Source: Ensifer sp. LC11 (GTDB lineage: Bacteria; Pseudomonadota; Alphaproteobacteria; Rhizobiales; Rhizobiaceae). Taken from it: DNA of 64,000 nucleotides. The position numbers and the translations under genes are program-made. Positions within the stretch are counted from its first letter, which is position 1. Each line of letters opens with the position of its first letter. Where the stretch lies: contig NZ_MBSO01000073.1 in NCBI RefSeq assembly GCF_001695835.1, positions 124,001 to 188,000 on the forward strand. The letters run 5' to 3'. This document shows, piece by piece, positions 9,284-19,982 of the stretch. The notes under the pieces are model-generated. The model had not been told where the DNA came from, ran no database searches, and saw nothing but the letters and a program-made list of their open reading frames with translations.

Positions 9284-10552
9284 ATGGGAAGACGAAACAC
9301 TGTAGGCCGGTCCTTCGTAGCTATGCTCAAGGACCGGGGTGGTAATTTTGGTATTATGGCAGCGCTCGCAACGCCGTTGATCTTGGCGGCTGGCGGCGTC
9401 GCCGTTGACCTCGCCAGCATGATGACGACCAAGAACCAGATGCAGGATGCCGCAGACGCCGCAGCGCTCGCGGCCGCATCGGCACTGGTTGCGAACAAGG
9501 ACGCGCTCTCGACCGAGAAGGCCAAGGAAATCGCCTTGAATTTCCTGAAGGCGCAGTCGGGAACGAGCTCGACGGATGTGCCCGGGGGCACCGGTGGAAG
9601 CGACGTGGGCACCGGCAGCCCCTCGCCGACGGATGCCCAGACCCAGCCGACGATCGACATAACCTCGACAACTGTCGGCAAGAGCGACAAGGCCTTCAAG
9701 GTCACCGTCGTCAACAAGCAGACGCTTCAGTTCAATCCGATGACGCAGCTGCTTGGGCAAAAATCCGTCAATCTCGAGACGGTCGCCATCGCCGAGAGCG
9801 CAACGGAAACGCAGAACGCGATCTCCATGTACCTCGTCCTCGATCGCTCGGGCTCGATGGCGTTCAAGACGGACGTGCAAGACACGACGCGGACCAAGTG
9901 CAAGAACTGGACGTCCGCGAACTGGGGAAAGAACATTTCGGAGACCAGCCCGTGCTACATCGATAAGATGACGACCTTGAAGTCAGCCGTCGAGAAACTG
10001 CTGAAGCCTCTGGCCGAAGCCGATCCCGACAAGAAATATGTTCGCGTCGGTGCGGTTTCCTACAGCAGTTCGGTCTTCAAGGAAGAGCCGCTTGCCTGGG
10101 GCACCGAAAAGGCCAGCACCTATGTTCAGAACTTGGTAGCGAACGGGGGAACCGATTCTAGCGACGCCTTCAAGAAGGCCGTCGACGATCTCACGCTCAC
10201 GACCGAGAACGATGCGCACGCGGCCGCGAACGGGCTCACACCGCAAAAGTACATCGTCTTCATGACCGACGGCGAGAACACACATTACCGGGGACAAAGC
10301 GTCTCGCCCGGCGCGGACGGCAAGTCCACCTCCGACCGGAAAACTCTCGAGTACTGCACAGATGCGAAGAAGGCCGGCATCAAGATCTTTACGATTGCCT
10401 TCATGGCGCCGGACCGAGGAAAGGTAATTCTGAACGAGTGCGCCACGTCCGAAGCCTACTACAAGGCGCCGGAAAAAGCCGAGGACCTGCTTGCGGTTTT
10501 CGGGGAGATCGGCGCCAAAACCTCCGGGAAAATGGCACGCCTGACGAAATAG
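9284..10552 (+). CDS. TadG-like von Willebrand factor A domain protein
   Basis: A 422-residue protein from the ATG at 9284; in-frame starts at 9197 and 9323 are alternatives. Residues about 20-48 ('GGNFGIMAALATPLILAAGG') form the single N-terminal membrane segment of TadE/TadG pseudopilin-like proteins, followed by the typical 'DAADAAALAAASAL' helix. A low-complexity Gly/Ser/Thr linker lies at about 95-130. A von Willebrand A domain follows with a complete MIDAS motif (Asp187, Ser189, Ser191 in 'LDRSGSM') and 'FMTDGENTH'. In Tad systems such proteins are cell-surface or pilus-associated. No other tad gene is nearby, so it is an orphan copy whose role (adhesion or cell-envelope) is inferred. 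Confidence 0.85.
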   Translation: MGRRNTVGRSFVAMLKDRGGNFGIMAALATPLILAAGGVAVDLASMMTTKNQMQDAADAAALAAASALVANKDALSTEKAKEIALNFLKAQSGTSSTDVPGGTGGSDVGTGSPSPTDAQTQPTIDITSTTVGKSDKAFKVTVVNKQTLQFNPMTQLLGQKSVNLETVAIAESATETQNAISMYLVLDRSGSMAFKTDVQDTTRTKCKNWTSANWGKNISETSPCYIDKMTTLKSAVEKLLKPLAEADPDKKYVRVGAVSYSSSVFKEEPLAWGTEKASTYVQNLVANGGTDSSDAFKKAVDDLTLTTENDAHAAANGLTPQKYIVFMTDGENTHYRGQSVSPGADGKSTSDRKTLEYCTDAKKAGIKIFTIAFMAPDRGKVILNECATSEAYYKAPEKAEDLLAVFGEIGAKTSGKMARLTK

Positions 10553-10575
10553 GAATTCGCTGCCCACATCTTTCA

Positions 10576-10605
10576 TGCCGCCCGGTTCCGCCGGGCGGCA
10601 TTTGC
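10576..10605 (+). terminator. Rho-independent terminator after the TadG-like gene
   Basis: A perfect 10-bp stem, TGCCGCCCGG-TTCCG-CCGGGCGGCA, lies 24 bp after the stop codon and is followed by TTT. It separates the TadG-like gene from the glycogen operon. Confidence 0.85.
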
Positions 10606-10775
10606 GTTCGGTGTCGAATTGCGGTCGGCCAGCCCGGCGACACCTGCCGTTTGAGACAAGTCTAATCCATTTAAAAACATCTGTTGCAAGCGCTTCGGAT
10701 CGATGCATAAATTGCCCTTATCCCCGGTCGGGTCCGGCCTGCGATCTCCCAACGCAAAAGGGTAAAGACAGTTTC

Positions 10776-13241
10776 ATGATGAACAGGCTCTCCACCAACG
10801 ACGTGCCGCAGCCCGCCCCAAGGTCGTCAGAACCCGGCCAGCTCGCCGTCGAAATCCTCGAACGTCTGAAGTACCGTATCGGCAAGGATCCGAAGGTCGC
10901 CAAGCCCCACGATTGGCTGACGGCGGCGATTCTCGTTGCACGCGACCGCATCACCGACAAGTGGATGGACTCCACCCGCAAGACCTACGCGACCGGCGCC
11001 AAGCGAGTCTATTATCTCTCGCTCGAATTCCTCATCGGCCGCCTGATGCGCGATGCCATGACCAATATCGGCCTGATGGACGAGATGCGCGATGCGCTCG
11101 CCTCCCTCGGCGTCGATATCGACGTCGTCGCCCAGCTCGAGCCGGACGCCGCACTCGGCAATGGCGGTCTCGGCCGGCTCGCCGCCTGCTTCATGGAATC
11201 GATGGCGACCGTCGACGTGCCCGCCTATGGCTACGGCATCCGCTACATGCACGGCCTCTTCCGCCAGCAGATGGCCGACGGCTGGCAGGTGGAACTGCCG
11301 GAAACCTGGCTCGCCCATGGCAACCCCTGGGAGTTCGAGCGGCGCGAAAGCTCCTATGAAATCGGCTTCGGCGGGGTCGTCGAAACCGCCAATATCGACG
11401 AGGAAATCCAGCGTTTCGTCTGGAAGCCGGCCGAGCGCGTCATCGCCACCGCCTTCGACACGCCCGCCGTCGGCTGGCGGGCAAAACGCGTCAATACGCT
11501 TCGCCTCTGGACGGCGCAGCCAATCGACCCGATCCTGCTTGCCGCCTTCAATGCCGGTGACCACATCGGCGCACTTCGGGAAAGCAACAAGGCGGAAAGC
11601 CTGACCCGCGTTCTCTATCCCGCCGACGCAACACCGGCCGGCCAGGAGCTGCGGCTGCGCCAGGAGTATTTCTTCTCGTCTGCCTCGCTGCAGGACATCC
11701 TGCGCCGTCACCTGCAGCAGTATCCGGACTTCACATCGCTGCCGGATGCCGTCGCCATTCAGTTGAACGACACCCACCCGGCCATCTCCATTGCCGAACT
11801 GGTGCGGCTCTTGACCGACCTGCACGGGCTCGATTTCGAACAGGCCTGGGACATCACCCGTCGCACGATTTCCTACACCAACCACACGCTTCTGCCGGAG
11901 GCACTCGAAAGCTGGCCGGTGCCGCTGATCGAGCGGCTGCTGCCGCGCCACATGCAGATCGTCTATGCGATCAACGCCAAGATTTTGATCGAGGCCCGCC
12001 GTCAGAAGGGCGCGACCGACGACGAGATCCGCAACATCTCGCTGATCGACGAAAGCGGTGAACGACGCGTGCGCATGGGCAACCTCGCCTTCGTCGGCTC
12101 GCACTCGATCAACGGCGTTTCGGCGCTGCATACGGAGCTGATGAAGGAAACGGTCTTCGCCGACCTCCACAAGCTCTACCCCGATCGCATCAACAACAAG
12201 ACCAACGGCATTACCCCGCGCCGCTGGCTGATGCAGTGCAATCCCGGTCTCTTCGGGCTGATCCGCGACGCGATCGGCGACGAGTTCATGGACAATACCG
12301 AGGCGCTGCAGGCGCTCGATGCCTTCGCCGACAAGGCGGATTTCCAGGAGCACTTCACGGCCGTCAAGCGCGCCAACAAGGTGCGCCTCGCCCAGCTCGT
12401 TCAAAGCCGGCTCGGCATCAGGCTCGATCCGTCGGCCATGTTCGACATCCAGATCAAACGCATCCACGAATACAAGCGCCAGCTGCTGAACATCGTCGAG
12501 GCGGTCGCACTCTACGACCAGATCCGCTCGCATCCGGAACTCGACTGGGTGCCGCGCGTCAAGCTCTTTGCCGGCAAGGCGGCGCCGAGCTACCACAATG
12601 CCAAGCTCATCATCAAACTCGCCAATGATGTCGCCCGCGTCGTCAACAACGACCCGGCGGTGCGTGGCCTGTTGAAGATCGTCTTCGTGCCGAACTACAA
12701 CGTCTCGCTGGCCGAAATCATGGTTCCGGCCGCCGATCTCTCCGAGCAGATCTCGACGGCCGGCATGGAAGCGTCCGGTACCGGCAACATGAAGTTCGCG
12801 CTGAACGGCGCGCTGACGATCGGCACGCTCGACGGCGCCAATGTCGAGATGCGCGACTGGATCGGCGAGGAAAACATCAAGATCTTCGGCATGACGGCCG
12901 AAGAGGTGACCATGGCAAGAGCCGAGGGCCACAATCCGCGCGCCATCATCGAAGGATCGCGCGAGCTGTCGCAGGCGCTCCAGGCGATCGCCTCGGGCGT
13001 GTTTTCGCCTGATGATCGCAACCGCTTCTCCGGCCTTATCGACGGTCTCTACAATCACGACTGGTTCATGGTCGCCGCCGATTTCGAGGCCTATGCCAAG
13101 GCGCAGCGCGAGATCGACCAGCTCTGGACGACCCCTTCTGACTGGAATGCGCAAGCGATCCGCAACACCGCACGGATGGGCTGGTTCTCGTCCGATCGCA
13201 CCATCCGGCAATATGCCGGGGAAATCTGGAGAGCTGGATGA
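10776..13241 (+). CDS. glgP: Glycogen (alpha-glucan) phosphorylase
   Basis: An 821-residue phosphorylase (glycosyltransferase family 35) that releases glucose-1-phosphate from glycogen, using pyridoxal phosphate. The cofactor lysine is Lys673 in 'EASGTGNMKFALNG'. Other family marks are 'AALGNGGLGRLAACFMES', 'QLNDTHPAISIAELVRLL', 'TNGITPRRWL' and 'IKRIHEYKRQLLNI'. I chose the ATG at 10776 (10779 is equally possible), which has an AAAGGGT ribosome site; the frame stays open upstream through the terminator but that part looks non-coding. It is the first gene of the glg cluster and overlaps glgB by ATGA, so the two are translationally coupled. Confidence 0.95.
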   Translation: MMNRLSTNDVPQPAPRSSEPGQLAVEILERLKYRIGKDPKVAKPHDWLTAAILVARDRITDKWMDSTRKTYATGAKRVYYLSLEFLIGRLMRDAMTNIGLMDEMRDALASLGVDIDVVAQLEPDAALGNGGLGRLAACFMESMATVDVPAYGYGIRYMHGLFRQQMADGWQVELPETWLAHGNPWEFERRESSYEIGFGGVVETANIDEEIQRFVWKPAERVIATAFDTPAVGWRAKRVNTLRLWTAQPIDPILLAAFNAGDHIGALRESNKAESLTRVLYPADATPAGQELRLRQEYFFSSASLQDILRRHLQQYPDFTSLPDAVAIQLNDTHPAISIAELVRLLTDLHGLDFEQAWDITRRTISYTNHTLLPEALESWPVPLIERLLPRHMQIVYAINAKILIEARRQKGATDDEIRNISLIDESGERRVRMGNLAFVGSHSINGVSALHTELMKETVFADLHKLYPDRINNKTNGITPRRWLMQCNPGLFGLIRDAIGDEFMDNTEALQALDAFADKADFQEHFTAVKRANKVRLAQLVQSRLGIRLDPSAMFDIQIKRIHEYKRQLLNIVEAVALYDQIRSHPELDWVPRVKLFAGKAAPSYHNAKLIIKLANDVARVVNNDPAVRGLLKIVFVPNYNVSLAEIMVPAADLSEQISTAGMEASGTGNMKFALNGALTIGTLDGANVEMRDWIGEENIKIFGMTAEEVTMARAEGHNPRAIIEGSRELSQALQAIASGVFSPDDRNRFSGLIDGLYNHDWFMVAADFEAYAKAQREIDQLWTTPSDWNAQAIRNTARMGWFSSDRTIRQYAGEIWRAG

Positions 13242-15448
13242 CGCCTTCGGCAGGCAAGGACCCGGAACCCGCAGCTTCAGGTCTGCTGTCAGCGCCGGAT
13301 ATCGCGGCCATCCTTTCGGGCACGCACGATGATCCCTTCGCGGTCCTCGGCGTACATCCTGCAGACAAGGGCATCCTTGCACGCTGCTTCATTCCCGACG
13401 CCGAGACCGTGGTGGTGGAAACGCTCTCGGGCAAGGAGCTCGGCGTGCTCGAACGGCGCGACGATGCCGGCTTCTTCGAAGGCCCCATATCGCTGAAGAA
13501 ACCTCAGCCGGTGCGCTACCGCGCCCGCAATCAGGGCGGCGAATGGGTCGTCGTCGATCCCTACAGCTTCGGTCCGGTGCTCGGGCCGATGGACGACTAT
13601 TACATCCGCGAGGGCTCGCATCTCCGCCTGTTCGACAAGATGGGCGCGCATCCGATCGAGCATGACGGCGCCCATGGCTACCACTTCGCCGTCTGGGCGC
13701 CGAACGCCAGGCGCGTTTCCGTCGTCGGGCAATTCAATGACTGGGATGGCCGACGGCATGTCATGCGGCTACGCACGGACACCGGCATATGGGAGATCTT
13801 CATTCCCGGCGTCGATGCAGGCCTTGCCTACAAATACGAGATCCTCGACCGCAGCGGCACGCTGCTGCCGCTGAAGGCTGACCCCTTTGCCCGGCGCTCC
13901 GAGCTTCGCCCCAACACCGCCTCGATGACGACGCCTGAAATCGCGCAGACCTGGGACGACGAGGCGCACCGCAAGCACTGGGCCTCGACCGACGCCAGGC
14001 GCCAGCCGATCTCGATCTACGAGGTGCATGCCGGCTCCTGGCAGCGCCGCGACAATGGCGACATGCTCTCCTGGGACGAGCTTGCCGACCGACTGATCCC
14101 CTACTGCGTCGACATGGGCTTTACCCATATCGAGTTCCTGCCGATCTCGGAGTTTCCGTTCGATCCGTCCTGGGGCTACCAGACGACCGGCCTCTATGCG
14201 CCGACTGCCCGCTTCGGCGAGCCGGAAGGCTTCGCCCGCTTCGTCAACGGCTGCCACAAGGTCGGCATCGGCGTCATCCTCGACTGGGTGCCGGCGCATT
14301 TCCCGACCGACGAGCACGGGCTGCGCTGGTTCGACGGCACAGCACTTTACGAGCACGCGGATCCCCGCCAGGGCTTCCATCCCGACTGGAACACGGCGAT
14401 CTACAATTTCGGCCGGCAGGAAGTGCTGTCGTTCCTCGTCAACAACGCCCTCTACTGGGCGGAGAAGTTCCATGTCGACGGGTTGCGCGTCGATGCGGTC
14501 GCCTCGATGCTCTATCTCGACTATTCGCGCAAACACGGCGAGTGGGTGCCGAACGAGTATGGCGGCAACGAGAACCTCGAGGCGGTTCGCTTCCTGCAGA
14601 CCCTGAACACCCAGATCTACGGCATCCACCAGGGCATCCTGACGATCGCCGAAGAATCGACCTCCTGGCCGAAGGTGTCCCATCCGGTTCATGCCGGGGG
14701 ACTCGGCTTCGGCTTCAAGTGGAACATGGGTTTCATGCACGACACGCTGCAATATCTGTCGCGCGAGCCGGTGCACCGCAAGTTCCACCATAACGACCTG
14801 ACCTTCGGCCTGCTCTACGCCTTCAGCGAGAACTTCGTGCTGCCGCTGTCCCACGACGAAGTCGTGCACGGCAAAGGGTCGCTGATCGCCAAGATGGCTG
14901 GCGACGACTGGCAGAAGTTCGCCAACCTCCGGGCCTATTACGCCTTCATGTGGGGTTATCCCGGCAAGAAGCTCCTGTTCATGGGCCAGGAGTTCGCGCA
15001 ATGGCGCGAATGGTCCGAGGAGCGCGCGCTCGACTGGAACCTGCTCGAGTACCACCTGCACGAGGGCATGCGGCGGCTCGTGCGTGACCTCAACGGCACC
15101 TACCGTGCCAAGCCCGCGCTGCACGCCCGCGATTGCGAGGGTGAGGGCTTCGAGTGGCTGCTCGCCGACGACCGCGACAACTCGGTTTTCGCCTGGCTGC
15201 GCAAGGCGCCCGGCGAAAAACTCGTCGCCGTCATCACCAACTTCACCCCGGTCTACCGCGAAAACTACGCCGTTCCGCTGCCGGTTGAAGGTCGCTGGAA
15301 GGAGATCCTCAACACCGACGCGGAAATCTATGGAGGAAGCGGCAAGGGCAACGGCGGCGCCGTGCACGCCAAGAAGAACACAACAGGAGCGATGATGGCC
15401 GGCATCACCCTGCCGCCTTTGGCGACACTGATGCTGGAACAAGAGTAA
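13238..15448 (+). CDS. glgB: 1,4-alpha-glucan branching enzyme
   Basis: A 736-residue family GH13 branching enzyme that makes alpha-1,6 branches in glycogen. An N-terminal carbohydrate-binding region (CBM48 type, about residues 125-210, 'FAVWAPNARRVSVVGQFNDW') precedes the barrel. The nucleophile is Asp419 ('DGLRVDAVAS') and the acid/base is Glu472 ('TIAEEST'), with the 53-residue spacing of the E. coli enzyme; 'LPLSHDEVVHGKGS' holds the transition-state stabilising Asp. An extra N-terminal module (residues 25-110) is present as in long-form GlgB. It overlaps glgP by 4 bp and is followed by glgC 78 bp later. Confidence 0.96.
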   Translation: MTPSAGKDPEPAASGLLSAPDIAAILSGTHDDPFAVLGVHPADKGILARCFIPDAETVVVETLSGKELGVLERRDDAGFFEGPISLKKPQPVRYRARNQGGEWVVVDPYSFGPVLGPMDDYYIREGSHLRLFDKMGAHPIEHDGAHGYHFAVWAPNARRVSVVGQFNDWDGRRHVMRLRTDTGIWEIFIPGVDAGLAYKYEILDRSGTLLPLKADPFARRSELRPNTASMTTPEIAQTWDDEAHRKHWASTDARRQPISIYEVHAGSWQRRDNGDMLSWDELADRLIPYCVDMGFTHIEFLPISEFPFDPSWGYQTTGLYAPTARFGEPEGFARFVNGCHKVGIGVILDWVPAHFPTDEHGLRWFDGTALYEHADPRQGFHPDWNTAIYNFGRQEVLSFLVNNALYWAEKFHVDGLRVDAVASMLYLDYSRKHGEWVPNEYGGNENLEAVRFLQTLNTQIYGIHQGILTIAEESTSWPKVSHPVHAGGLGFGFKWNMGFMHDTLQYLSREPVHRKFHHNDLTFGLLYAFSENFVLPLSHDEVVHGKGSLIAKMAGDDWQKFANLRAYYAFMWGYPGKKLLFMGQEFAQWREWSEERALDWNLLEYHLHEGMRRLVRDLNGTYRAKPALHARDCEGEGFEWLLADDRDNSVFAWLRKAPGEKLVAVITNFTPVYRENYAVPLPVEGRWKEILNTDAEIYGGSGKGNGGAVHAKKNTTGAMMAGITLPPLATLMLEQE

Positions 15449-15526
15449 GCAGCCAATTTCGAGGGCCGCGAGGCGTTGCCGAAAGCCGCCTTGACGACCC
15501 CGAGGTCAATGTTTTGGGGAGGACAA

Positions 15527-16789
15527 ATGGTGGAAAAGCGTACGCAACCTCTGGCACGTGATGCCATGGCCTATGTTCTCGCTGGCGGCCGCGGCAGTCG
15601 CCTGAAGGAGCTGACCGACCGGCGGGCGAAGCCGGCCGTCTATTTTGGCGGCAAGGCCCGCATCATCGACTTCGCACTTTCGAATGCGCTGAACTCCGGC
15701 ATCCGCCGCATCGGCGTCGCCACGCAGTACAAGGCGCATTCGCTGATCCGCCACCTGCAGCGCGGCTGGAACTTCTTCCGCCCCGAACGAAACGAAAGCT
15801 TCGACATCCTGCCGGCCAGCCAGCGCGTTTCCGAGACGCAGTGGTATGAGGGCACCGCCGACGCCGTCTATCAGAACATCGACATCATCGAGGATCACGG
15901 CGTCGAGTACATGGTGATCCTGGCGGGCGACCACATCTACAAGATGGACTACGAATTGATGCTGCAGCAGCACGTCGATTCGGGCGCGGACGTCACCATC
16001 GGCTGCCTCGAAGTGCCGCGCATGGAAGCAACCGGCTTCGGCGTCATGCATGTCGACGACAAGGACCGCATCATCGCCTTTGTCGAGAAACCCGCAGATC
16101 CGCCCGGCATTCCCGGCAATCCGGACATGGCGCTCGCCTCCATGGGCATCTATGTCTTTCACACGAAGTTCCTGATGGATCTTCTACGCCGCGATGCCGC
16201 CGATCCGAAATCGAGCCGCGACTTCGGCAAGGACATCATTCCCTACATCGTCGACAACGGCAAAGCCGTCGCCCACCGCTTTGCTCAGTCCTGCGTGCGG
16301 TCCGATTTCGAGCGTGAGGCCTATTGGCGCGACGTCGGCACGATCGATGCCTATTGGCAGGCCAATATCGATCTCACCCATGTGACGCCCGAGCTCGACA
16401 TCTACGACAGCACCTGGCCGATCTGGACCTTCGCCGAGATCAAGCCGCCGGCAAAGTTCGTGCATGACGACGAGAACCGTCGCGGCTCAGCGACGTCGTC
16501 GCTGATCTCAGGTGACTGCATCATCTCGGGTGCTGCGCTCAACCGCAGCCTGTTATTCACAGGCGTCCGGGTAAATTCATATTCCCGTCTGGAGAATGCC
16601 GTAGTTCTTCCCGATGTGAAGATCGGTCGCCATGCGACGCTGCGCAATGTGGTCATCGACAGCCGTGTCGTGATCCCGGAGGGCCTCGTGGTCGGCGACG
16701 ATCCGGAGCTCGATGCCAAGCGTTTCCGGCGCTCGGAAAACGGCGTCTGCCTGATCACGCAAACGATGATCGACAAGCTGGGAATGTAG
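15527..16789 (+). CDS. glgC: Glucose-1-phosphate adenylyltransferase (ADP-glucose pyrophosphorylase)
   Basis: A 420-residue enzyme that makes ADP-glucose from ATP and glucose-1-phosphate, the committed and allosterically controlled step of glycogen synthesis. '[26 protein letters not shown]' is the nucleotide-binding start with the regulatory Lys, '[10 protein letters not shown]' and '[14 protein letters not shown]' are the catalytic core, and a left-handed beta-helix forms the C-terminal 130 residues. The start 'MVEKR' at 15527 is chosen because GGGGAGGA lies just upstream; the frame is open 51 bp further upstream, but that start lacks such a site. It is followed by glgA after 7 bp. Confidence 0.96.
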   Translation: MVEKRTQPLARDAMAYVLAGGRGSRLKELTDRRAKPAVYFGGKARIIDFALSNALNSGIRRIGVATQYKAHSLIRHLQRGWNFFRPERNESFDILPASQRVSETQWYEGTADAVYQNIDIIEDHGVEYMVILAGDHIYKMDYELMLQQHVDSGADVTIGCLEVPRMEATGFGVMHVDDKDRIIAFVEKPADPPGIPGNPDMALASMGIYVFHTKFLMDLLRRDAADPKSSRDFGKDIIPYIVDNGKAVAHRFAQSCVRSDFEREAYWRDVGTIDAYWQANIDLTHVTPELDIYDSTWPIWTFAEIKPPAKFVHDDENRRGSATSSLISGDCIISGAALNRSLLFTGVRVNSYSRLENAVVLPDVKIGRHATLRNVVIDSRVVIPEGLVVGDDPELDAKRFRRSENGVCLITQTMIDKLGM

Positions 16790-16796
16790 GCACTCC

Positions 16797-18239
16797 ATGA
16801 ACGTCCTGTCCGTTGCGTCCGAAGTCTATCCGCTGATCAAGACCGGGGGGCTCGCCGACGTCGTCGGCGCGCTCCCGACAGCGCTTTTGCCGCACGGCGT
16901 CAAAACCCGCACGCTGGTGCCCGGCTATCCCGTCGTGCTGCAGAAGCTGAAGAAGAAAAAGAAGGTCGGCACTTTCGGCAACCTGTTTGGCAATCCGGCG
17001 ACAATTCTCGCCGCTGAGATCGACGGGCTGGATCTTCTGGTCCTCGACCAGGCCGCACTCTATCAACGCGACGGCGGCCCTTATGTCGATGCGACCGGCC
17101 TCGACTACGTCGACAACTTCCGCCGTTTTGCCGCACTTTCGCTGGCAGCGGCCGAGGTCGCCGGCGGCGACGTGGTGTCCGGCTGGAAACCCGATATCGT
17201 CCACGCCCATGACTGGCAGACGGCACTGACGCCGGTCTACATGCATTTCGGCCCTGCCGCCGCAACGCCGACAGTCATGACCATCCACAACATCGCCTTC
17301 CAGGGCCAGTTCGGCGCCTCGGTGTTCCCGGAGCTTGCGCTGCCGCCGGAAGCCTTCTCGATGCAGTTCGTCGAATATTACGGCGACGTCGGCTTCCTGA
17401 AGGGCGGCTTGCAGACCGCAGACGCCGTTACCACCGTCAGCCCGTCCTACGCGCAGGAGATCCTGACGCCGGAATTCGGCATGGGTCTCGAAGGCCTGTT
17501 GAAGAGCCGCGTCGCCGATCTCTCGGGCATCGTCAACGGCATCGACGCCGATATCTGGGATCCGCAGACCGACCCGCATATCGCCCAGCATTTCAGCGCG
17601 TCGAGCTTGAAGCAACGTGTTGGCAACCGGCGGGCGCTTGAAGAACGCTTCGGCCTTGAAAAGGGCAACGGTCCGATCTTCTGCGTCGTCAGCCGGCTCA
17701 CCTGGCAAAAAGGCATGGACCTCGTCGCGGAAGTGGCGGACGAACTCGTCGCTATGGGTGGCAAGCTCGTCGTGCTCGGTTCCGGCGATGCCGCGCTTGA
17801 AGGCGCGCTCTTGGCGGCCGCGTCCCGTCACCGCGGCCATATCGGCATGGTCACCGGCTACAACGAACCGCTGTCGCACCTGATGCAGGCGGGCTCCGAC
17901 GCAATTCTCATTCCGTCACGTTTCGAACCCTGCGGCCTGACCCAGCTCTATGGTCTGCGCTACGGTTGCGTGCCGGTCGTCGCCCGCACCGGCGGGCTTG
18001 CCGACACCATCATCGACGCCAACGAGGCCGGGCTTGCAGCCAAGGTTGCCACCGGCTTCCAGTTCACGCCTGTCACTGGCGACGGACTGCGGCTTGCGAT
18101 CCGGCGTGTGCTGCGTGCATACAGCGAACCCAAGGTCTGGGCGAAAATTCAGACCCAGGGCATGAAATCGGACGTTTCGTGGGCCACAAGTGCCGAGCGT
18201 TACGTCTCTCTATATTCCGGTCTTCTCGGGAAAGGTTAA
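16797..18239 (+). CDS. glgA: Glycogen synthase (ADP-glucose-dependent)
   Basis: A 480-residue family GT5 glycogen synthase that adds glucose from ADP-glucose to glycogen. The N-terminal ADP-glucose loop is '[13 protein letters not shown]' (Lys15); '[14 protein letters not shown]', 'TIHNIAFQG' and the C-terminal '[14 protein letters not shown]' with 'TGGLADTI' are characteristic. Length is as expected for bacterial GlgA. It sits between glgC (7-bp gap) and pgm (6-bp gap), matching the glgP-B-C-A-pgm order known in Agrobacterium and Sinorhizobium. Confidence 0.96.
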   Translation: MNVLSVASEVYPLIKTGGLADVVGALPTALLPHGVKTRTLVPGYPVVLQKLKKKKKVGTFGNLFGNPATILAAEIDGLDLLVLDQAALYQRDGGPYVDATGLDYVDNFRRFAALSLAAAEVAGGDVVSGWKPDIVHAHDWQTALTPVYMHFGPAAATPTVMTIHNIAFQGQFGASVFPELALPPEAFSMQFVEYYGDVGFLKGGLQTADAVTTVSPSYAQEILTPEFGMGLEGLLKSRVADLSGIVNGIDADIWDPQTDPHIAQHFSASSLKQRVGNRRALEERFGLEKGNGPIFCVVSRLTWQKGMDLVAEVADELVAMGGKLVVLGSGDAALEGALLAAASRHRGHIGMVTGYNEPLSHLMQAGSDAILIPSRFEPCGLTQLYGLRYGCVPVVARTGGLADTIIDANEAGLAAKVATGFQFTPVTGDGLRLAIRRVLRAYSEPKVWAKIQTQGMKSDVSWATSAERYVSLYSGLLGKG

Positions 18240-19874
<1,635 letters not shown>

Positions 19875-19890
19875 GATACAGCATTTTTCG

Positions 19891-19918
19891 GGGCCGCTTC
19901 ATGCGGCCCTTTCTTTCT
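19891..19918 (+). terminator. Rho-independent terminator between pgm and glgX
   Basis: A perfect 7-bp G/C stem, GGGCCGC-TTCAT-GCGGCCC, is followed by a T-rich tract (TTTCTTTCT). It lies 16 bp after the pgm stop, so glgX is either expressed by read-through or from its own promoter. Confidence 0.82.
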
Positions 19919-19982
19919 GTTGACCGAATACCCCCCTCTGCCCCAAGGACACGACTTCGACACCACGAAGAGGGCCGCCTTC

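Noticed and set aside
10684-10697. TTGCAAGCGCTTCG as a LacI-type operator upstream of glgP
   Set aside because: Only the central AAGCGCTT is symmetric; short palindromes like this arise by chance in GC-rich DNA, and no regulator is nearby.
10827-13382. Long antisense open frame across glgP
   Set aside because: It is the mirror of a GC-rich gene with strong family motifs on the other strand; its translation is rich in Arg/Ala/Asp without any recognisable domain.
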